Below are positions 1 through 10,997 of a stretch of DNA of 64,000 nt, one piece after another (positions within the stretch are counted from its first letter, which is position 1; each line of letters opens with the position of its first letter). Source of the DNA: Zingiber officinale (lineage: Eukaryota > Streptophyta > Magnoliopsida > Zingiberales > Zingiberaceae). The position numbers and the translations under genes were made by a program. Under the pieces are notes generated by a model. It did not search any database. It was not told the DNA's origin and worked only from the letters and a program-made list of their open reading frames with translations. Where the stretch lies: the NCBI RefSeq assembly GCF_018446385.1, contig NC_055993.1, forward strand, positions 69,332,631 to 69,396,630, written 5' to 3'.

Positions 1-116
1 AGATCCTTTCACTAAGGTCCTTAAGGCAAGAGCTTTTGATGGGCATGTTGAAGGGTTGAGAATCAGATGTATGGTAGCATTTATGGCAGCAAAGTCTTTT
101 AGTATAAGTGGGAGAT
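1..116 (+). pseudogene. C0: copia RNase H C-terminal tail (fragment)
   Basis: Frame 2 opens with DPFTK, the conserved end of copia-type RNase H, and continues for about 35 residues to the polypurine tract. The sequence is the reverse-complement relative of the 3' end of C3 (47549-47680), so C0 and C3 belong to one family on opposite strands. The rest of the polyprotein lies before the window. A purine-rich stretch (about 104-116) directly precedes the LTR and is the expected plus-strand primer. Confidence 0.8.
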
Positions 117-1012
117 TGTTGGAGTGTATACTAAAAGCCTAGCTTTTGTATAAACATTTATAAGAATCACATTGGTCAAGTGTCTACATTTATATATACC
201 AAATGTAGATGTTCAATTAATTTATATTATAGATAACATAGTGTGTGGTGTCACACACAGAAGATTGTGTTATCGGTTCTTTATAAATTATAAATAGTAG
301 CTCACGACTAAGATGGAAAGGAACAAACCATTGGAATAGTCGTAGTGTAATTAGGCATTAGTTTATCTTGACTAATAAATTACACTAGTACACTTTAAGT
401 GTATTGAGCAAGACCATTTAAGGTAAGTTCTTTTTATACTGATTTAATAAAAGAACTAGACCTTAGTTATTATGGAAGTGTGTGCTCTTAATCCTAATAT
501 AATAATAAACACATATATTTAATATTTATTTCTTTGACTTATCAAAGGGTGAGATTTAGTTCGATAAATCAAAATGCTCGATAAGTTGGGAAATGATGTT
601 ACTTATAGTGTGACTTGTTGATTATAGAAGGAAACTATGTCCTAGGTTGATAATGTCCCCAAGAGGAGCTCATAAAGATTGTCATGTTAAACCCTGCAGG
701 TGGACTTAGTCCGACATGACGATAAGGTTGAGTGGTACTACTCTTGGACTAAGATATTAATTAAATGAGTTGTCAGTAACTCACTTAATTAGTGGACATT
801 CGACATCTTAAACACAGGGAGACTAACACACTCATAATAAGAAGGAGCCCAAAAATGTAATTTGGGATTGGTGCGGTAGTTCAATAATAATTCTTTAGTG
901 GTATGAATTATTATTGATGAAGTTAAGTTGTGTGTTCGGGGCGAACATGGGAAGCTTAATTTCATCGGGAGACCAAAACCAATTCCTCCTCTCGATCCCT
1001 ATCGTAGCCTCT
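117..1012 (+). repeat. C0: truncated 3' LTR of copia element
   Basis: The LTR starts with TGTTGGAGTG after the polypurine tract and matches, in reverse complement, the C3 LTR that ends at 47548. Only about 0.9 kb of roughly 2.2 kb is present. Near 1010 the sequence switches to gypsy reverse transcriptase on the other strand, so the rest of the LTR was lost by deletion or rearrangement. Confidence 0.8.
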
Positions 1013-1374
1013 TGCACAATCCTCTATCTACTCAAATTTTCTCTTCTTTCTGGTAAGTGTTGTCAGTGGTGAGGCGATCCTGGAAAAGTTCTCTACAAAT
1101 TTCCTGTAGTAGCCTGCTAATCCATGAAAACTTCTGATTTCACTGACATTCCTGGGTCTATTCCAGTTACTCACAGCTTCTATTTTTGTCGGGTTTACCA
1201 TGACCCCATCCTTGGAAATAATGTGGCCTAGAAAGGACACTTGATCGAGCCAAAACTCGCACTTGGAGAACTTCGTGTACAACTGTCTCTGCTGAAGAAT
1301 CTATAACACTGTCTTCAGATGTTCAGCATGTTCTTCCTGTGTCGTGGAGTATATAAGAATATCGTCTATGAAGA
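1013..1374 (-). pseudogene. G1: gypsy reverse transcriptase/RNase H fragment
   Basis: The minus strand encodes the FIDDILIYS active-site block of a Ty3/gypsy RT, followed by the thumb and the start of the RNase H region ([19 protein letters not shown]). It matches the equivalent part of G2 near 62330-62690. There is an in-frame stop between the FIDDIL block and the later part. It is cut on the right by A1 at 1375 and on the left by C0. It is inferred to be part of the same G1 copy as the gag pieces at 10998-11428 and 30140-30701, because strand, family and order agree. Confidence 0.85.
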
Positions 1375-1589
1375 TGATGTGCGTAGATTTTATATACTTT
1401 TATGCATGTTTTGACGCACATTTATATACTTTGAGCATGCTTGATCTATGCATTTTTGTACTTCCAATTTTCCTTTTAGCATATTTACTCTTTTTTATTC
1501 GGAGATATACTTTTGTGCATTTTCTGTACACAGGAGTCGAATTTGGTGAAGATTCTGCATTCCTGGACAAAACTTATGGGCAAAGCAAG

Positions 1590-2065
1590 CGAGAAGGCAC
1601 CTGGCCGTGTACTAGACATGACCCTGCAATGGTAGGAAGCTCTGGCCGTGTGGAGTTCAGAGGTCATGTGGCAGCAACAGCAAAGGAAGAAGGCCAGGCT
1701 GTGTGAACCTCACACGGTCGTGCCAAGTTTTGAAGCAAATCAGAGTTCAATCCTTACATGGTCGTGTGGATCTACATGGCCGTGTAAGGTTTCCAGAGAC
1801 CAAGAAGGCCCTGGCCGTGTGCATCATACGGCCGTGCAGGGTTCCCAGCACTTAAAGGTGTTTTGGCCGTATGCACCACACGGTCGTGCCAGGTTTCCAG
1901 AAGCTGGGGCAGTCTAGGCCGTGTGGATCTACACGTCCGTGCTTGGAGGTTTTGATGGGAGTTGTCCACGGCCGTGTACCACACACGACCGTGTATAGAT
2001 GGCAGAGAGGGGAAAGGCTCTGGCCGTGTGAACCTCACATGGCCATGCCTCGGGGCCGTGTGGCA
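1590..2065. repeat. GGCCGTGT hairpin array in A1 5' LTR
   Basis: About a dozen GGCCGTGT or ACACGGCC arms lie here, mostly as facing pairs with loops of about 3 to 6 bases, for example GGCCGTGTG then CAT then CACACGG. Spacers between pairs are 15-40 bp and are not repeated. Arms vary mainly by C/T or G/A changes. The array ends about 18 bp before the TATA-like box at 2081. Open frames across it come from its base composition and are not genes. Confidence 0.85.
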
Positions 2066-2080
2066 CCCAAAAGCCTCCCT

Positions 2081-2090
2081 CTATTTAAGG
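2081..2090 (+). promoter_or_regulatory. TATA-like box of A1 LTR
   Basis: CTATTTAAGG lies just after the hairpin array and at the place where the A2 LTR has TATATAAAG. It is the likely core promoter of the element. It is inferred from sequence and position only. Confidence 0.5.
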
Positions 2091-3135
2091 CCTCCTTGGA
2101 GATTTGAAAGGGGATCTTCTCCCCTTTGGGAGAAAGCAAGATTTGGTGGATTCCTCCCATTCATGGGAGAATTTTTGGGCAATCTAAAGGGAGATCTTGG
2201 CGAATTCGACTCCGGAAGCGAGGATTGGATCCGAAGATGGAGCTATATTGTAGATAAGTTTTCTTTCTTTCCTCTTCTTGGATTGGGATTGAAGAATGCT
2301 TGTAATCTTCTTATCTTTGGTTTTCTTCCTTCGTTTTATGGAGTAGATCTTGTTGTTCTAGGATGGAGGGAGTATTTGTGAGATAAATTGATGTAAACTC
2401 TTGTGGATTTGCCATTTCTTTGTTTCTATGATCTTGTCTAGTTTGTATCGATTGGATCTTGAATGATTAATTGTGATTAGGTCTTAATTCTCATTCTTGA
2501 TTGATTGTTTGGATATCTTATAGACTTTGTAGAGATTAACTCTCACTCGATTTTCTGAGGGATCCACGTGACAGGTGCATGCCCGTGTAAGGACGTTTGA
2601 GAGATAACCTTGAAGGGGAAATGAGAATATTCAAGAGGGTAGGATAGATTTTATGATTCAATCCTTGTATCTTTATGGGTTAAGAAGCTATGAACTTCTA
2701 TGTTGGTATCCGAGGGAAGCATAGTAATAGGTGTAATCCTGTGTAAGGACAACGTAGGTTCATATATAATTGATCACATTTAGGTACATTTTCAGTCCTA
2801 AGCCTGTTATCTATTACAAGAGAGAACCAGCAACCTTCTACAAATATTAGACAATTGAGGAATAAGAATTGGTAAACCATATACATTCAAGAGATCTTAC
2901 AAAGAAACCAAAACTCCTAGAACCTCCCTTTATTATAACTCAAAACCCCAAACTCTTGTTTGTTAATCTTTCATTTTAGATTTGTTTTTCATCCTTAGCA
3001 TTTGAAACCAATTGATTAGTTGTTTAGCTAATTCGCTTTGAGATATTTCTAGTGCTTATTCCAGTCCCTGTGGATACGATAATCTTTTATACTACTTGCG
3101 ACATTTCCGTATACTTGCGGAACGTAACAAGTTTT

Positions 3136-3153
3136 TGGCGCCGTTGCCGGGGA
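3136..3153 (+). other. A1 primer binding site (tRNA-Asp type)
   Basis: TGGCGCCGTTGCCGGGGA follows the 5' LTR after six bases. It is complementary to the 3' end of plant tRNA-Asp, the usual primer of Athila-lineage elements. Confidence 0.88.
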
Positions 3154-3511
3154 CTGCGGTATAACATTGAAAATTATCAATTGAGTTAGACTAAACATAA
3201 CATTTCTCTTTCTTTTAATTTGCATATTTGTAACTAATCTCTAGTTTTCTGTTTTCATTTTCTTGTATACTTTCTAACTTCTTGGAAATTCTTTTGTAGC
3301 AATTTTAATTCTGCATTTCTTTTGTTTTCTAACATTCCAATCTTACCTTTCTCTGTTTTTAATTTCTTTGTTTGATTTAGTTTCTATTGCAATCTTGTTC
3401 TTGTGTATACGAAGATCTAACTTTGTAGGAGAACTTTTTCTTGACCCTGAAATTGATAGAACATTTCATAGAAGAAGAATTCTGTAGAGACAAATTGAAG
3501 AACAAGAGCAT
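3154..3511 (+). other. A1 leader, noncoding
   Basis: A T-rich untranslated leader lies between the primer site and gag. I see no ORF or repeat in it. Confidence 0.6.
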
Positions 3512-5788
3512 TTGGACATGGCTAATAGACCACTAAAGGATTATGCAGCACCTTATGCTAGGGGTTTTAGATCTAGTATTTCAAGACCCTCAGTGGAGGC
3601 AAATAATTTTGAGATCAAACCTGCAATTATTTCCATGGTGCAGCAAAATCAATTTGGTGGAGGACCACATGAAGACCCTAATCAACACTTAGAGGTCTTT
3701 TATGAAATATGTGGGACAATGAAAATGAATGTTGTTCCTTCAGAAGCAGTGCGGTTATTATTATTTGGGTTTTTTTTGAGAGATAGGGCCAAGCAATGGT
3801 TGAATTCTTTGGCTCCCAACAGTATCACCACTTGGGAACAATGTGAGCAACAATTCCTTGATAAATTCTATCCCCCAAGTAAAACTGCTCATATGAGGAA
3901 TTTGATTGCAAGTTTCAAACAAGCTGACTCAGAATCTCTATTTGAAGCTTGGGATAGATACAATAGTATGCTTAAACAATGCCCTCATCACGGTTTGGAG
4001 AGATGGTTAGTGTTGCATACTTTCTATAATGGTATTAATTATCATACCAAAGTGTCCCTTGATTCAGCTGCTGGAGGGGCACTCATGAATAAAAATTTGG
4101 ATGAAGCTGAGGAAATCATAGAGAGTGTAGCACAAAATCATCATCAATGGGCAAATGAAAGAAGTGGTGGTCATCCTCCAATAAACCCAATAACAAAAGC
4201 ATCAGGAAAGTTTGATGTTGATGCAGTGACTTTATTGGCTGAAAAACTTGATGCTCTTACCAAAAAATTTGAGAACATGGGGACTAATTCAAATATGGTA
4301 AATGTCATTGCTATATCTTGTGAAGTATGTGGGAGTTCAGAACATTTAAATGACTCATGCCCATTGGGAGCTATCACTGCACAAATTAATCAATTGGAGC
4401 AATGCGATGCAATCATGGGTTTCAATCAAAAACAGAACAACCCATACTTAAATACTTACAACCCTGGATGGAAAAATCATTCAAATTTCTCTTACAGAAA
4501 TAATCAGGATCAAGGACCATCTATGAAGGCAAAACCAAATTTTCAATCTGGGCAACAAAATTTTCAGCAACAATCTTTTCAAGGCTTTCCTACATCCAAA
4601 ATTGAAAAGATGCTTGAAGAAATTATCTCTAATCAAAATGAAATGAAGCAGGATCTATTGAAGCTTACTCAGAGAATGGATAATTCTGAAAAGCATCAAA
4701 AGATTCAGGATAGCCAAATTGCCCTACTAGCTTCCTCATCTTCTAGAGCACCAGGACAACTTCCTGGAAAACCTGATGTAAATCCTATGGAGCATTGCAA
4801 CATAATTGAGCTTAGGAGCGGATGGACCTTGGGAAATCCCCAAGTGACTGCTCAAAAAGGGATGCAAAATGAAGAAGAGCTCTCTCCTCCTACACCTAGT
4901 CAGATTTTTGATAATGAGAAGAATACAATTGAGGTTGAAGAGACTCTTCCACTGAACCATCAGAGCAAAGTTATCCCTTTTTCCCAAAGACTCAATATGC
5001 TTAAAAAGGATGAAGAATTTGGCAAATTTTTGGAGACGGTTAAGGAGATATGCGTTGAAGTTCCTCTTATAGATGCTATTCTTCAAATGCCAAAGTTTGC
5101 CAAATTTCTGAAGGATATCATGTCAAATAAAAGAAAGAGAGGAGATGTAGAGACCATTGCACTAACTGAGGAATGCAGCGCTCTTTTGGTGAAGAACACT
5201 TCCTCGAAATTGAAGGATCCAGGGAGCTTTTATATTCCTTGCAATATAGGAACAGAATTCAATGAAAAAGCTTTTTGTGATTTGGGGGCAAGTGTTAGCC
5301 TCATTCCCTATTCAATTTGTAATAAGTTAGGTCTCAAAAACATTAAACTTACTACTATGGCACTATAACTTGCTGATCATTCCTGCAGGTACCCTATGGG
5401 TATTATTGAAGATGTGCCAGTAGAAGTTGGTGGGAGTATTATTCCCACAGATTTTGTTGTGTTGGACATGGAAGAGGACCCCAAAATTCCTATCATATTA
5501 GGAAGACCATTCCTTGCTACAGCTGGAGCAATTATTGATGTTAAAAATCATAAGTTGGCATTGGTAATTGGTAAGGAATGGTTGGAGTATGATTTATCTA
5601 ATGTCTCTAACCATGTTTCTTCTCTTTTAAATGCTTGTAGCAAGGCAAGCATTTACAAACTTGAGGAATGGAATTTCCATCCTCATGGAAGGCCACCTAA
5701 TGAAAAGAACAATTTGGTGGAGGATGTTGGGAGGAGAACTCCCAACAAAAATGAAAAATACGTCTTCCCTCCGAGGGCAAGGAAATGA
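3512..5788 (+). pseudogene. A1 gag-protease, one in-frame stop
   Basis: The first 618 codons encode an Athila-type capsid (retrotransposon gag domain roughly residues 60-210, with WLNSL and FLDKFYPPSKTAHMRN blocks). A zinc knuckle C-X2-C-X4-H-X4-C follows at about 270-283, then a Q/N-rich linker with a short helical stretch. The aspartic protease begins near residue 580 with the DLGAS active-site motif. A TAA at 5366-5368 interrupts it, and the same frame resumes immediately and carries the second protease block (IILGRPFLATAGA). It closes at 5788, where RT would normally begin. The start ATG at 3512 is the first of two close ATGs (3518 is the other). The stop probably arose from a CAA codon. 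Capsid and nucleocapsid could still be made; full protease could not. Confidence 0.88.
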
Positions 5789-5805
5789 GAAGAATAAGTT
5801 GGATT

Positions 5806-5853
5806 GGTCGAGCTAAAGACCCTAAACAAGCGCTTCTTAGGAGGCAACCCAAG
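5806..5853 (+). promoter_or_regulatory. Conserved 48-bp noncoding block after gag-protease
   Basis: The block starts GGTCGAGCTAAAGACC and ends GAGGCAACCC. The same sequence, with few changes, lies at 25872-25919 on the minus strand in A2, whose coding regions are otherwise very different. From memory, similar blocks sit after integrase in full-length Athila elements. If so, the pol deletion in A1 ends right at it. The function is unknown; a splice or packaging role is conceivable. Confidence 0.6.
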
Positions 5854-6637
5854 GGTTCTTTTTGTTAGTTGTATTTTGTATTTTCATCTTTATTTTGTTT
5901 TCACTATGTTTCAGTTTTGTTTTCAGGTTGAAATCTACTTCCATGAGTTGGCCATGACTTCTTCATGGGCATGGAAGTATTGGAGAAGTGGATTAGGAGA
6001 ATAAACATCAAATGGAGTAAAACAGGGCATGGCCGTGTACTGCACACGACCAGGCAAAGGATGCAGAGAAGGAAAAGGATCTGGCCGTGTTTACCAGACA
6101 CAGCCGTGTGAAGTCTGCAGAGAAGGAAGGGAGCATGGCTGTGTACCAGACACGACCGTGCAAAGAATCTAGAGAAGGAGAGTTCTTTGGCCGTGTTCCA
6201 GACACGGCCGTGTGGAGAAATCAGAGCAAAAGCTTGCATCGGCCGTGTACCAAATCCAGAGAAGAGAACTCAGAAGGTCGTGTCCCAGACACGGCCGTGT
6301 GAGTAAAGCCGAGGAGGAAAAGGGAGAGGCCGTGTAGATCTACATGGCCTGTGTGGAGAAGCCCTTAAGAGGCCGTGTTCTCCTTACACGGCCAAGTTTT
6401 GGTCATGTCCCGCATACACCCACCTCTCTTAAAACATCTTCTTTTCTCTCAATCTCTTTAAAATCCCTCTTTTCTTCAACCTTTTCCTCAAACTCTCTTA
6501 GATCCAGATTCTTTTCCTCTCCAACACTCAAGATCTTTGTTCTCCTAACCTCAGATCTTGTTCTTCAAAAATTTGTTTCTTTGAGATCTTACTTCTCTAA
6601 CCCTAAATAGTCCCTTCCCTCATCTAAACTCAACAAG
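5854..6637 (+). promoter_or_regulatory. A1 region upstream of env-like ORF, with GGCCGTGT array
   Basis: After about 170 bp of plain sequence, positions 6028-6410 hold about ten GGCCGTGT/ACACGGCC hairpin arms of the same family as the A1 LTR array. Then comes a C/T-rich stretch (6411-6637) that looks like a plant 5' untranslated leader and runs into the ATG at 6638. The arrangement repeats that of the LTR, suggesting a separate promoter for the env-like ORF. That is inference. Confidence 0.55.
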
Positions 6638-8149
6638 ATGTCCAATATTTTGAAGAAACTTCGTAAAGGAGGTGGTGGATCCAGTGGAGATAAAGAGAAG
6701 GAACCATCTAGGGACAAAGGAAAACAACCGATGAAGGGCAAAGGAAAGAGGACATCACGCAACGAAGGTAATGACAATGAATTCAATATTGTATTTAGAA
6801 ATGATGATCAAATTACTAGATTTACAATTCTTGTCAATAGAAAGATTGTGTGTACTCGGTATATGGACCCAACTGTTCTTGATATGCTTGGAATTAGGGA
6901 AGATGTAGATTTGTTGATTGGGTCTTTAGAGTGGGGTGATATTATGTATACACATTTGCCTACATATCCTCATCTTGTTTTGGAGTTTTTAAGTTCATTA
7001 GATGTCCATTTTACTAACGAGGATGATTATATTGGAAAATTTTCATTTAGATTGATGAATCAAGAATTTCAATGGACATTTAGTGATTTTAATTCTTGTT
7101 TTGGATTGTCTACCGGTAGCCCTCGTAGGTTTGATTCAAGGTTTAATTGGAATCATTTTTGGAATTCATTAACTGGATTGGATCAACCTTATGAGCCTTC
7201 AAGAGCTAAGGCTTCTCATATGCAAAACCCCATTTTTAGGTACCTACATAGAATTATGAGCAAAACTATTTTTGGTAGGGGAGAGAGTGATGGGGTAGTT
7301 AAAAAGATAGAGCTTTATGCTTTATGGGCCATGCTTCATAAGGTCGATTTCGATTCTAGTTTTCATTTTGTACAAACCTTGTTACGAGCCGCAAGGGCAT
7401 CGTCGGGATCAATTGTCTTTGGTGGATTGATTACCCGAATAGCTTATAATTTAGATCTTGATTTAGATGGGTTGGAAATAATTCATGGAAATGATATGAT
7501 AGACATTGATGCATGTCTTGCCATGAAAATGATTGTTCGGGATGAGAATTGGTTTGCATTTCCTAGGAGGAATGGTTTTCCTCTACCTCTCCTTTGTCTC
7601 GGACGAACGTCTATTCGTAACCCTGCTAATTGGGTAATCACTGATATCGATCCCGAATATGTTCCCTCTATATCCGGAGACACAGAGCCACACATTGAAC
7701 CCTCGATATCTGGATACCCGCAGCCTTCTAGACATCCGGATCCTGCTAGGCATTCTTTTGCTTACGGTACGGGTTCCTCCAGATTTGATTTTTCTGATTT
7801 CCATACTTCTCTAGAATTGCTCCACGAGAAGCATGATGCCCAACGAAGAATGTTGGAAGGTCGCTTCTCTTTATCAGATAATCAGTTTAGAGAAGTACAA
7901 GAGCACTTTCAGTTCACAAGGAATTTTCAGGGTCAAGTGGCCGAATTTGTCCAGGATTATGATACTAATCAAGCTAGAATGAGAGACTTTATGCAAAGCA
8001 TGAGTGTCACTAGTCAACAAGTTGATGCTTTGTTTGAGTATCATATAGTCCTGAGTGAAACTCCAGGTTTCCCTAGTTTCCCCGTTGGTCAGCCACGTCG
8101 TAGGCACCCTTTTCCTCGTCCCCCTCCACCTCCACCTCCACCATATTGA
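6638..8149 (+). CDS. A1 env-like protein (Athila ORF-1 family), intact
   Basis: A 503-residue uninterrupted ORF follows pol-remnant sequence in the env position of Athila elements. The first 50 residues are basic and Gly/Lys-rich (KLRKGGGG, KGKGKR). The middle (about 55-330) resembles the Athila ORF-1 family by its Trp/Phe-rich pattern (for example FQWTFSDFNSCFGL). The 330-400 region is Ser/Pro-rich, a likely coiled stretch spans about 400-470, and the end is a basic then poly-proline tail. I see no convincing signal peptide or membrane segment, so a true envelope role is not supported. It is the only full-length reading frame left in A1, although gag-protease and both LTRs have decayed. Either the insertion is recent or the frame has stayed open by chance. 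The function of this family is not known. Confidence 0.8.
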   Translation: MSNILKKLRKGGGGSSGDKEKEPSRDKGKQPMKGKGKRTSRNEGNDNEFNIVFRNDDQITRFTILVNRKIVCTRYMDPTVLDMLGIREDVDLLIGSLEWGDIMYTHLPTYPHLVLEFLSSLDVHFTNEDDYIGKFSFRLMNQEFQWTFSDFNSCFGLSTGSPRRFDSRFNWNHFWNSLTGLDQPYEPSRAKASHMQNPIFRYLHRIMSKTIFGRGESDGVVKKIELYALWAMLHKVDFDSSFHFVQTLLRAARASSGSIVFGGLITRIAYNLDLDLDGLEIIHGNDMIDIDACLAMKMIVRDENWFAFPRRNGFPLPLLCLGRTSIRNPANWVITDIDPEYVPSISGDTEPHIEPSISGYPQPSRHPDPARHSFAYGTGSSRFDFSDFHTSLELLHEKHDAQRRMLEGRFSLSDNQFREVQEHFQFTRNFQGQVAEFVQDYDTNQARMRDFMQSMSVTSQQVDALFEYHIVLSETPGFPSFPVGQPRRRHPFPRPPPPPPPPY

Positions 8150-9261
8150 TTTCATCGGGACGATGAAAAGTTTAAGTCTGGGGGGGTGTCAAACCTGATT
8201 TCTTTTTGTTTCAGTTTTTGATTGTTTTCTTGTCTTCTGCATGTGTAGTTTTTGTTTTACATTCTGTTTTGATTGTCTTGCTTGAGTGAATGTTTTGATA
8301 GTCATTTGATTATCTTTTGAAATAATTTTGGCAAACATCTTGAGAACATCAATCTTCACTTTTATGCTTTCTTGTCTTCAAGATAAAATGTTAGCACGTC
8401 CATTATCTAGATTCATGATGTTGTAAATGATGCTAGTAGTAAGCTTTATGTACTTCTTTTCTCTATCTTGGGTAGCATGAAATAAGCTAAGAATCATTTG
8501 GAGATGAGTTTTAGTCTTGGCTTGACCTTAGGAATCTTACTTTCACTACACTTTGACTTGATGCTTGAATGGTTGATATCATTGAAATAGTCATGATTCA
8601 TCTTGTTTGCTTAGTACTTGGTTTCCATGGTGATTTTTCAAACTTCATTTTGGTTACTAGATGAGGCTCAACTCATGAAAGCTCATTTGGAAAAATCAAA
8701 ATATCCCAATATTTGTGCTAAAAGTACACTTGTGAAATAAGATTTGCACAATACAAATGCTTATGAAAAAATTGAAAAAAAAAGTGCAATGAAAAAAAAG
8801 TGAATATGGGATATAAAAAAATAGTTGTCGTGAGTGGAATCTAGCAAGTCACCCCTTTGAGACCGAGTTAGGTTACTGGGGAAATGACTGCATAGCTTCT
8901 CTTGAGATTGAGCACACCTTTGAGACCTTGGGTTGATTGAGAAATATGAACCAAGTGAGTGGCAAGTAAGTGCCTATCACTGGTTACTTGTCTTTCACCG
9001 GAAACATTAGGAATTCAAATTTGATGATGACTTGACTAGGACATAGATTGAAACTTGAAGGGTTTTTGAGTTACTTTTACACTGTGCACAGGATACATAA
9101 GCTTGAGCCATACTTGATTTGTTTCCATGATTATGCTTGTTAGTGGAACTCTTTGATAGAGTTAGGAAAGTGCATTAGGGTTTAAGAATGCGTTGTAGAA
9201 CATATGAATTTAGATTGCAGCATTTTTCTTGAGAACAAGCAAAGGTTTAAGTCTGGGGGTG
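8150..9261 (+). other. A1 3' noncoding block bounded by two polypurine tracts
   Basis: A purine tract (AAGTCTGGGGGGG, about 8174-8187) follows the env-like ORF, and a near copy (9249-9261) abuts the 3' LTR. The roughly 1.1 kb between them has no gene. It matches the minus-strand region 24619-25650 of A2, including the two tracts at its edges. The second tract is the expected plus-strand primer; the first may act as an additional initiation site. Confidence 0.7.
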
Positions 9262-10997
9262 TGATGTGCGTAGATTTTATATACTTTTATGCATGTTTTG
9301 ACGCACATTTACACACTTTGAGCATGCTTGATCTATGCATTTTTGTACTTCCAGTTTTCCTTTTAGCATATTTACTCTTTTATGTTCGGAGATCTGCTTT
9401 TGTGTATTTTTGGTACACAGGAGTCGAATTTGGTGAAGATTCTGCATTCCTGGACAAAACTTATGGGCAAAGCAAGCGAGAAGGCACCTGGCCGTGTACT
9501 AGACATGGCCCTGCATTGGTAGGGAGCTCTGGTCGTGTGGAGTTCAGAGGCTGTGTGGCAGCAACAGCAAAGGAAGAAGGTCTGGCCGTGTGAACCTCAC
9601 ACGACCGTGCCAAGTTTTGAAGCAAATCAGAGTTCAATCCTTACATGGTCATGTGGATCTACATAGTCGTGTAAGGTTTCCAGAGACCAAGAATGCCCTG
9701 GCCGTGTGCATCACACGGTCGTGCAGGGTTCCCAGCACTTAAAGGTGTTCTGGCCGTGTGCACCACACGACCGTGCCAGGTTTCCAGAAGCTGGGGCAGT
9801 CCAGGCCGTGTGGATCTACACGGCCGTGCTTGGAGGTTTTGATGGGAGTTGTCCACGGCCGTGTACCACACACGACCGTGTATAGATGGCAGAGAGGGGA
9901 AAGGCTCTGGCCGTGTGAACCTCACACGGCCATGCCTCGAGGTCGTGTGGCGCCCAAAAGCCTCCCTCTATTTAAGGTCTCCATGGAGATTTGAAAGGGG
10001 ATCTTCTCCCCTTTGGGAGAAAGCAAGATTTGGTGGATTCCTCCCATTCTTGGGAGGATTTTTGGGCAATCTAAAGGGAGATCTTGGTGAATTCGACTCC
10101 GGAAGCGAGGATTGGATCCGAAGATGGAGCTATATTGTAGATAAGTTTTCTTTCTTTCCTCTTCTTGGATTGGGATTGAAGAATGCTTGTAATCTTCTTA
10201 TCTTTGGTTTTCTTTCTTCATTTTATGGAGTAGATCTTGTTGTTCTAGGATGGAGGGAGTATTTGTGAGATAAATTGATGTAAACTCTTGTGGATTTTCC
10301 ATTTCTTTGCTTCTATGATGTTGCCTAGTTTGTATCGATTGGATCTTGAATGATTAATTGTGATTAGGGCTTAATTCTCATTCTTGATTGATTGTTTGGA
10401 TATCTTATAGACTTTGTAGAGATTAACTCTCACTCGATTTTCCAAGGGATCCACGTGACAGGCGCAAGCCCGTGTAAGGACGTTTGAGAGATAACCTTGA
10501 AGGGGAAATGAGAATATTCAAGAGGGTAGGATAGATTTTATGATTCAATCCTTGTATCTTTATGGGTTAAGAAGCTATGAACTTCTATGTTGGTATCCAA
10601 GGGAAGCATAGTAATAGGTGCAATCCTGTGTAAGGACAACGTAGGTTCATATCTAATTGATCACATTTAGGTACATTTTCAGTCCTAAGCCGATTATCTA
10701 TTGCAAGAGAGAACCGGCAACCTTCTACAAATATTAGACAATTGAGGAATAAGAATTGGTAAACCATATACATTCAAGAGATCTTACAAAGAAACCAAAA
10801 CTCCTAGAACCTCCCTTTATCATAACTCAAAACCCCAAACTCTTGTTTGTTAATCTTTCATTTTAGATTTTTTTTTCATCCTTAGCATTTAAAACCAATT
10901 GATTAGTTGTTTAGCTAATTCTCTTTGAGATATTTCTAGTGCTTATTCCAGTCCCTGTGGATACGATAATCTTTTATATTACTTACGACATTTCCGT
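9262..10997 (+). repeat. A1 3' LTR, 3' end truncated
   Basis: It starts TGATGTGCGTAG directly after the polypurine tract and follows the 5' LTR with scattered, mainly transition, differences. Its hairpin array is at about 9487-9953. It stops at ACATTTCCGT, about 20 bp short of the 5' LTR end, and continues as G1 gag. Confidence 0.9.

Larger units (their letters stand above)
1375..3129 (+). repeat. A1 5' LTR
   Basis: It runs from TGATGTGCGTAG to CGTAACA, 1755 bp, and is closely matched by 9262-10997. The 5' part holds an array of GGCCGTGT hairpins, followed by a TATA-like box near 2081. The last 120 bp are A/T-rich and shared with the LTRs of A2. The primer binding site follows after six bases. 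Confidence 0.92.
1375..10997 (+). mobile_element. A1: Athila-type Ty3/gypsy element, non-autonomous
   Basis: Two LTRs (1375-3129 and 9262-10997) flank a tRNA-Asp-type primer binding site, a gag-protease frame, an Athila-family env-like ORF and a polypurine tract. No RT, RNase H or integrase coding is present between the protease (ends 5788) and the env-like ORF (starts 6638), so the copy cannot retrotranspose alone. The 3' LTR lacks about its last 20 bp and joins G1 gag. No target duplication can be read, which fits a deletion at the right edge. Confidence 0.9.

Noticed and set aside
1648..2381. ORFs of 70-139 codons in the A1 LTR, repeated at 9659-10268
   Set aside because: They arise from the GC-rich hairpin array and LTR sequence; no gene-like start, domain or conservation of frame is apparent.
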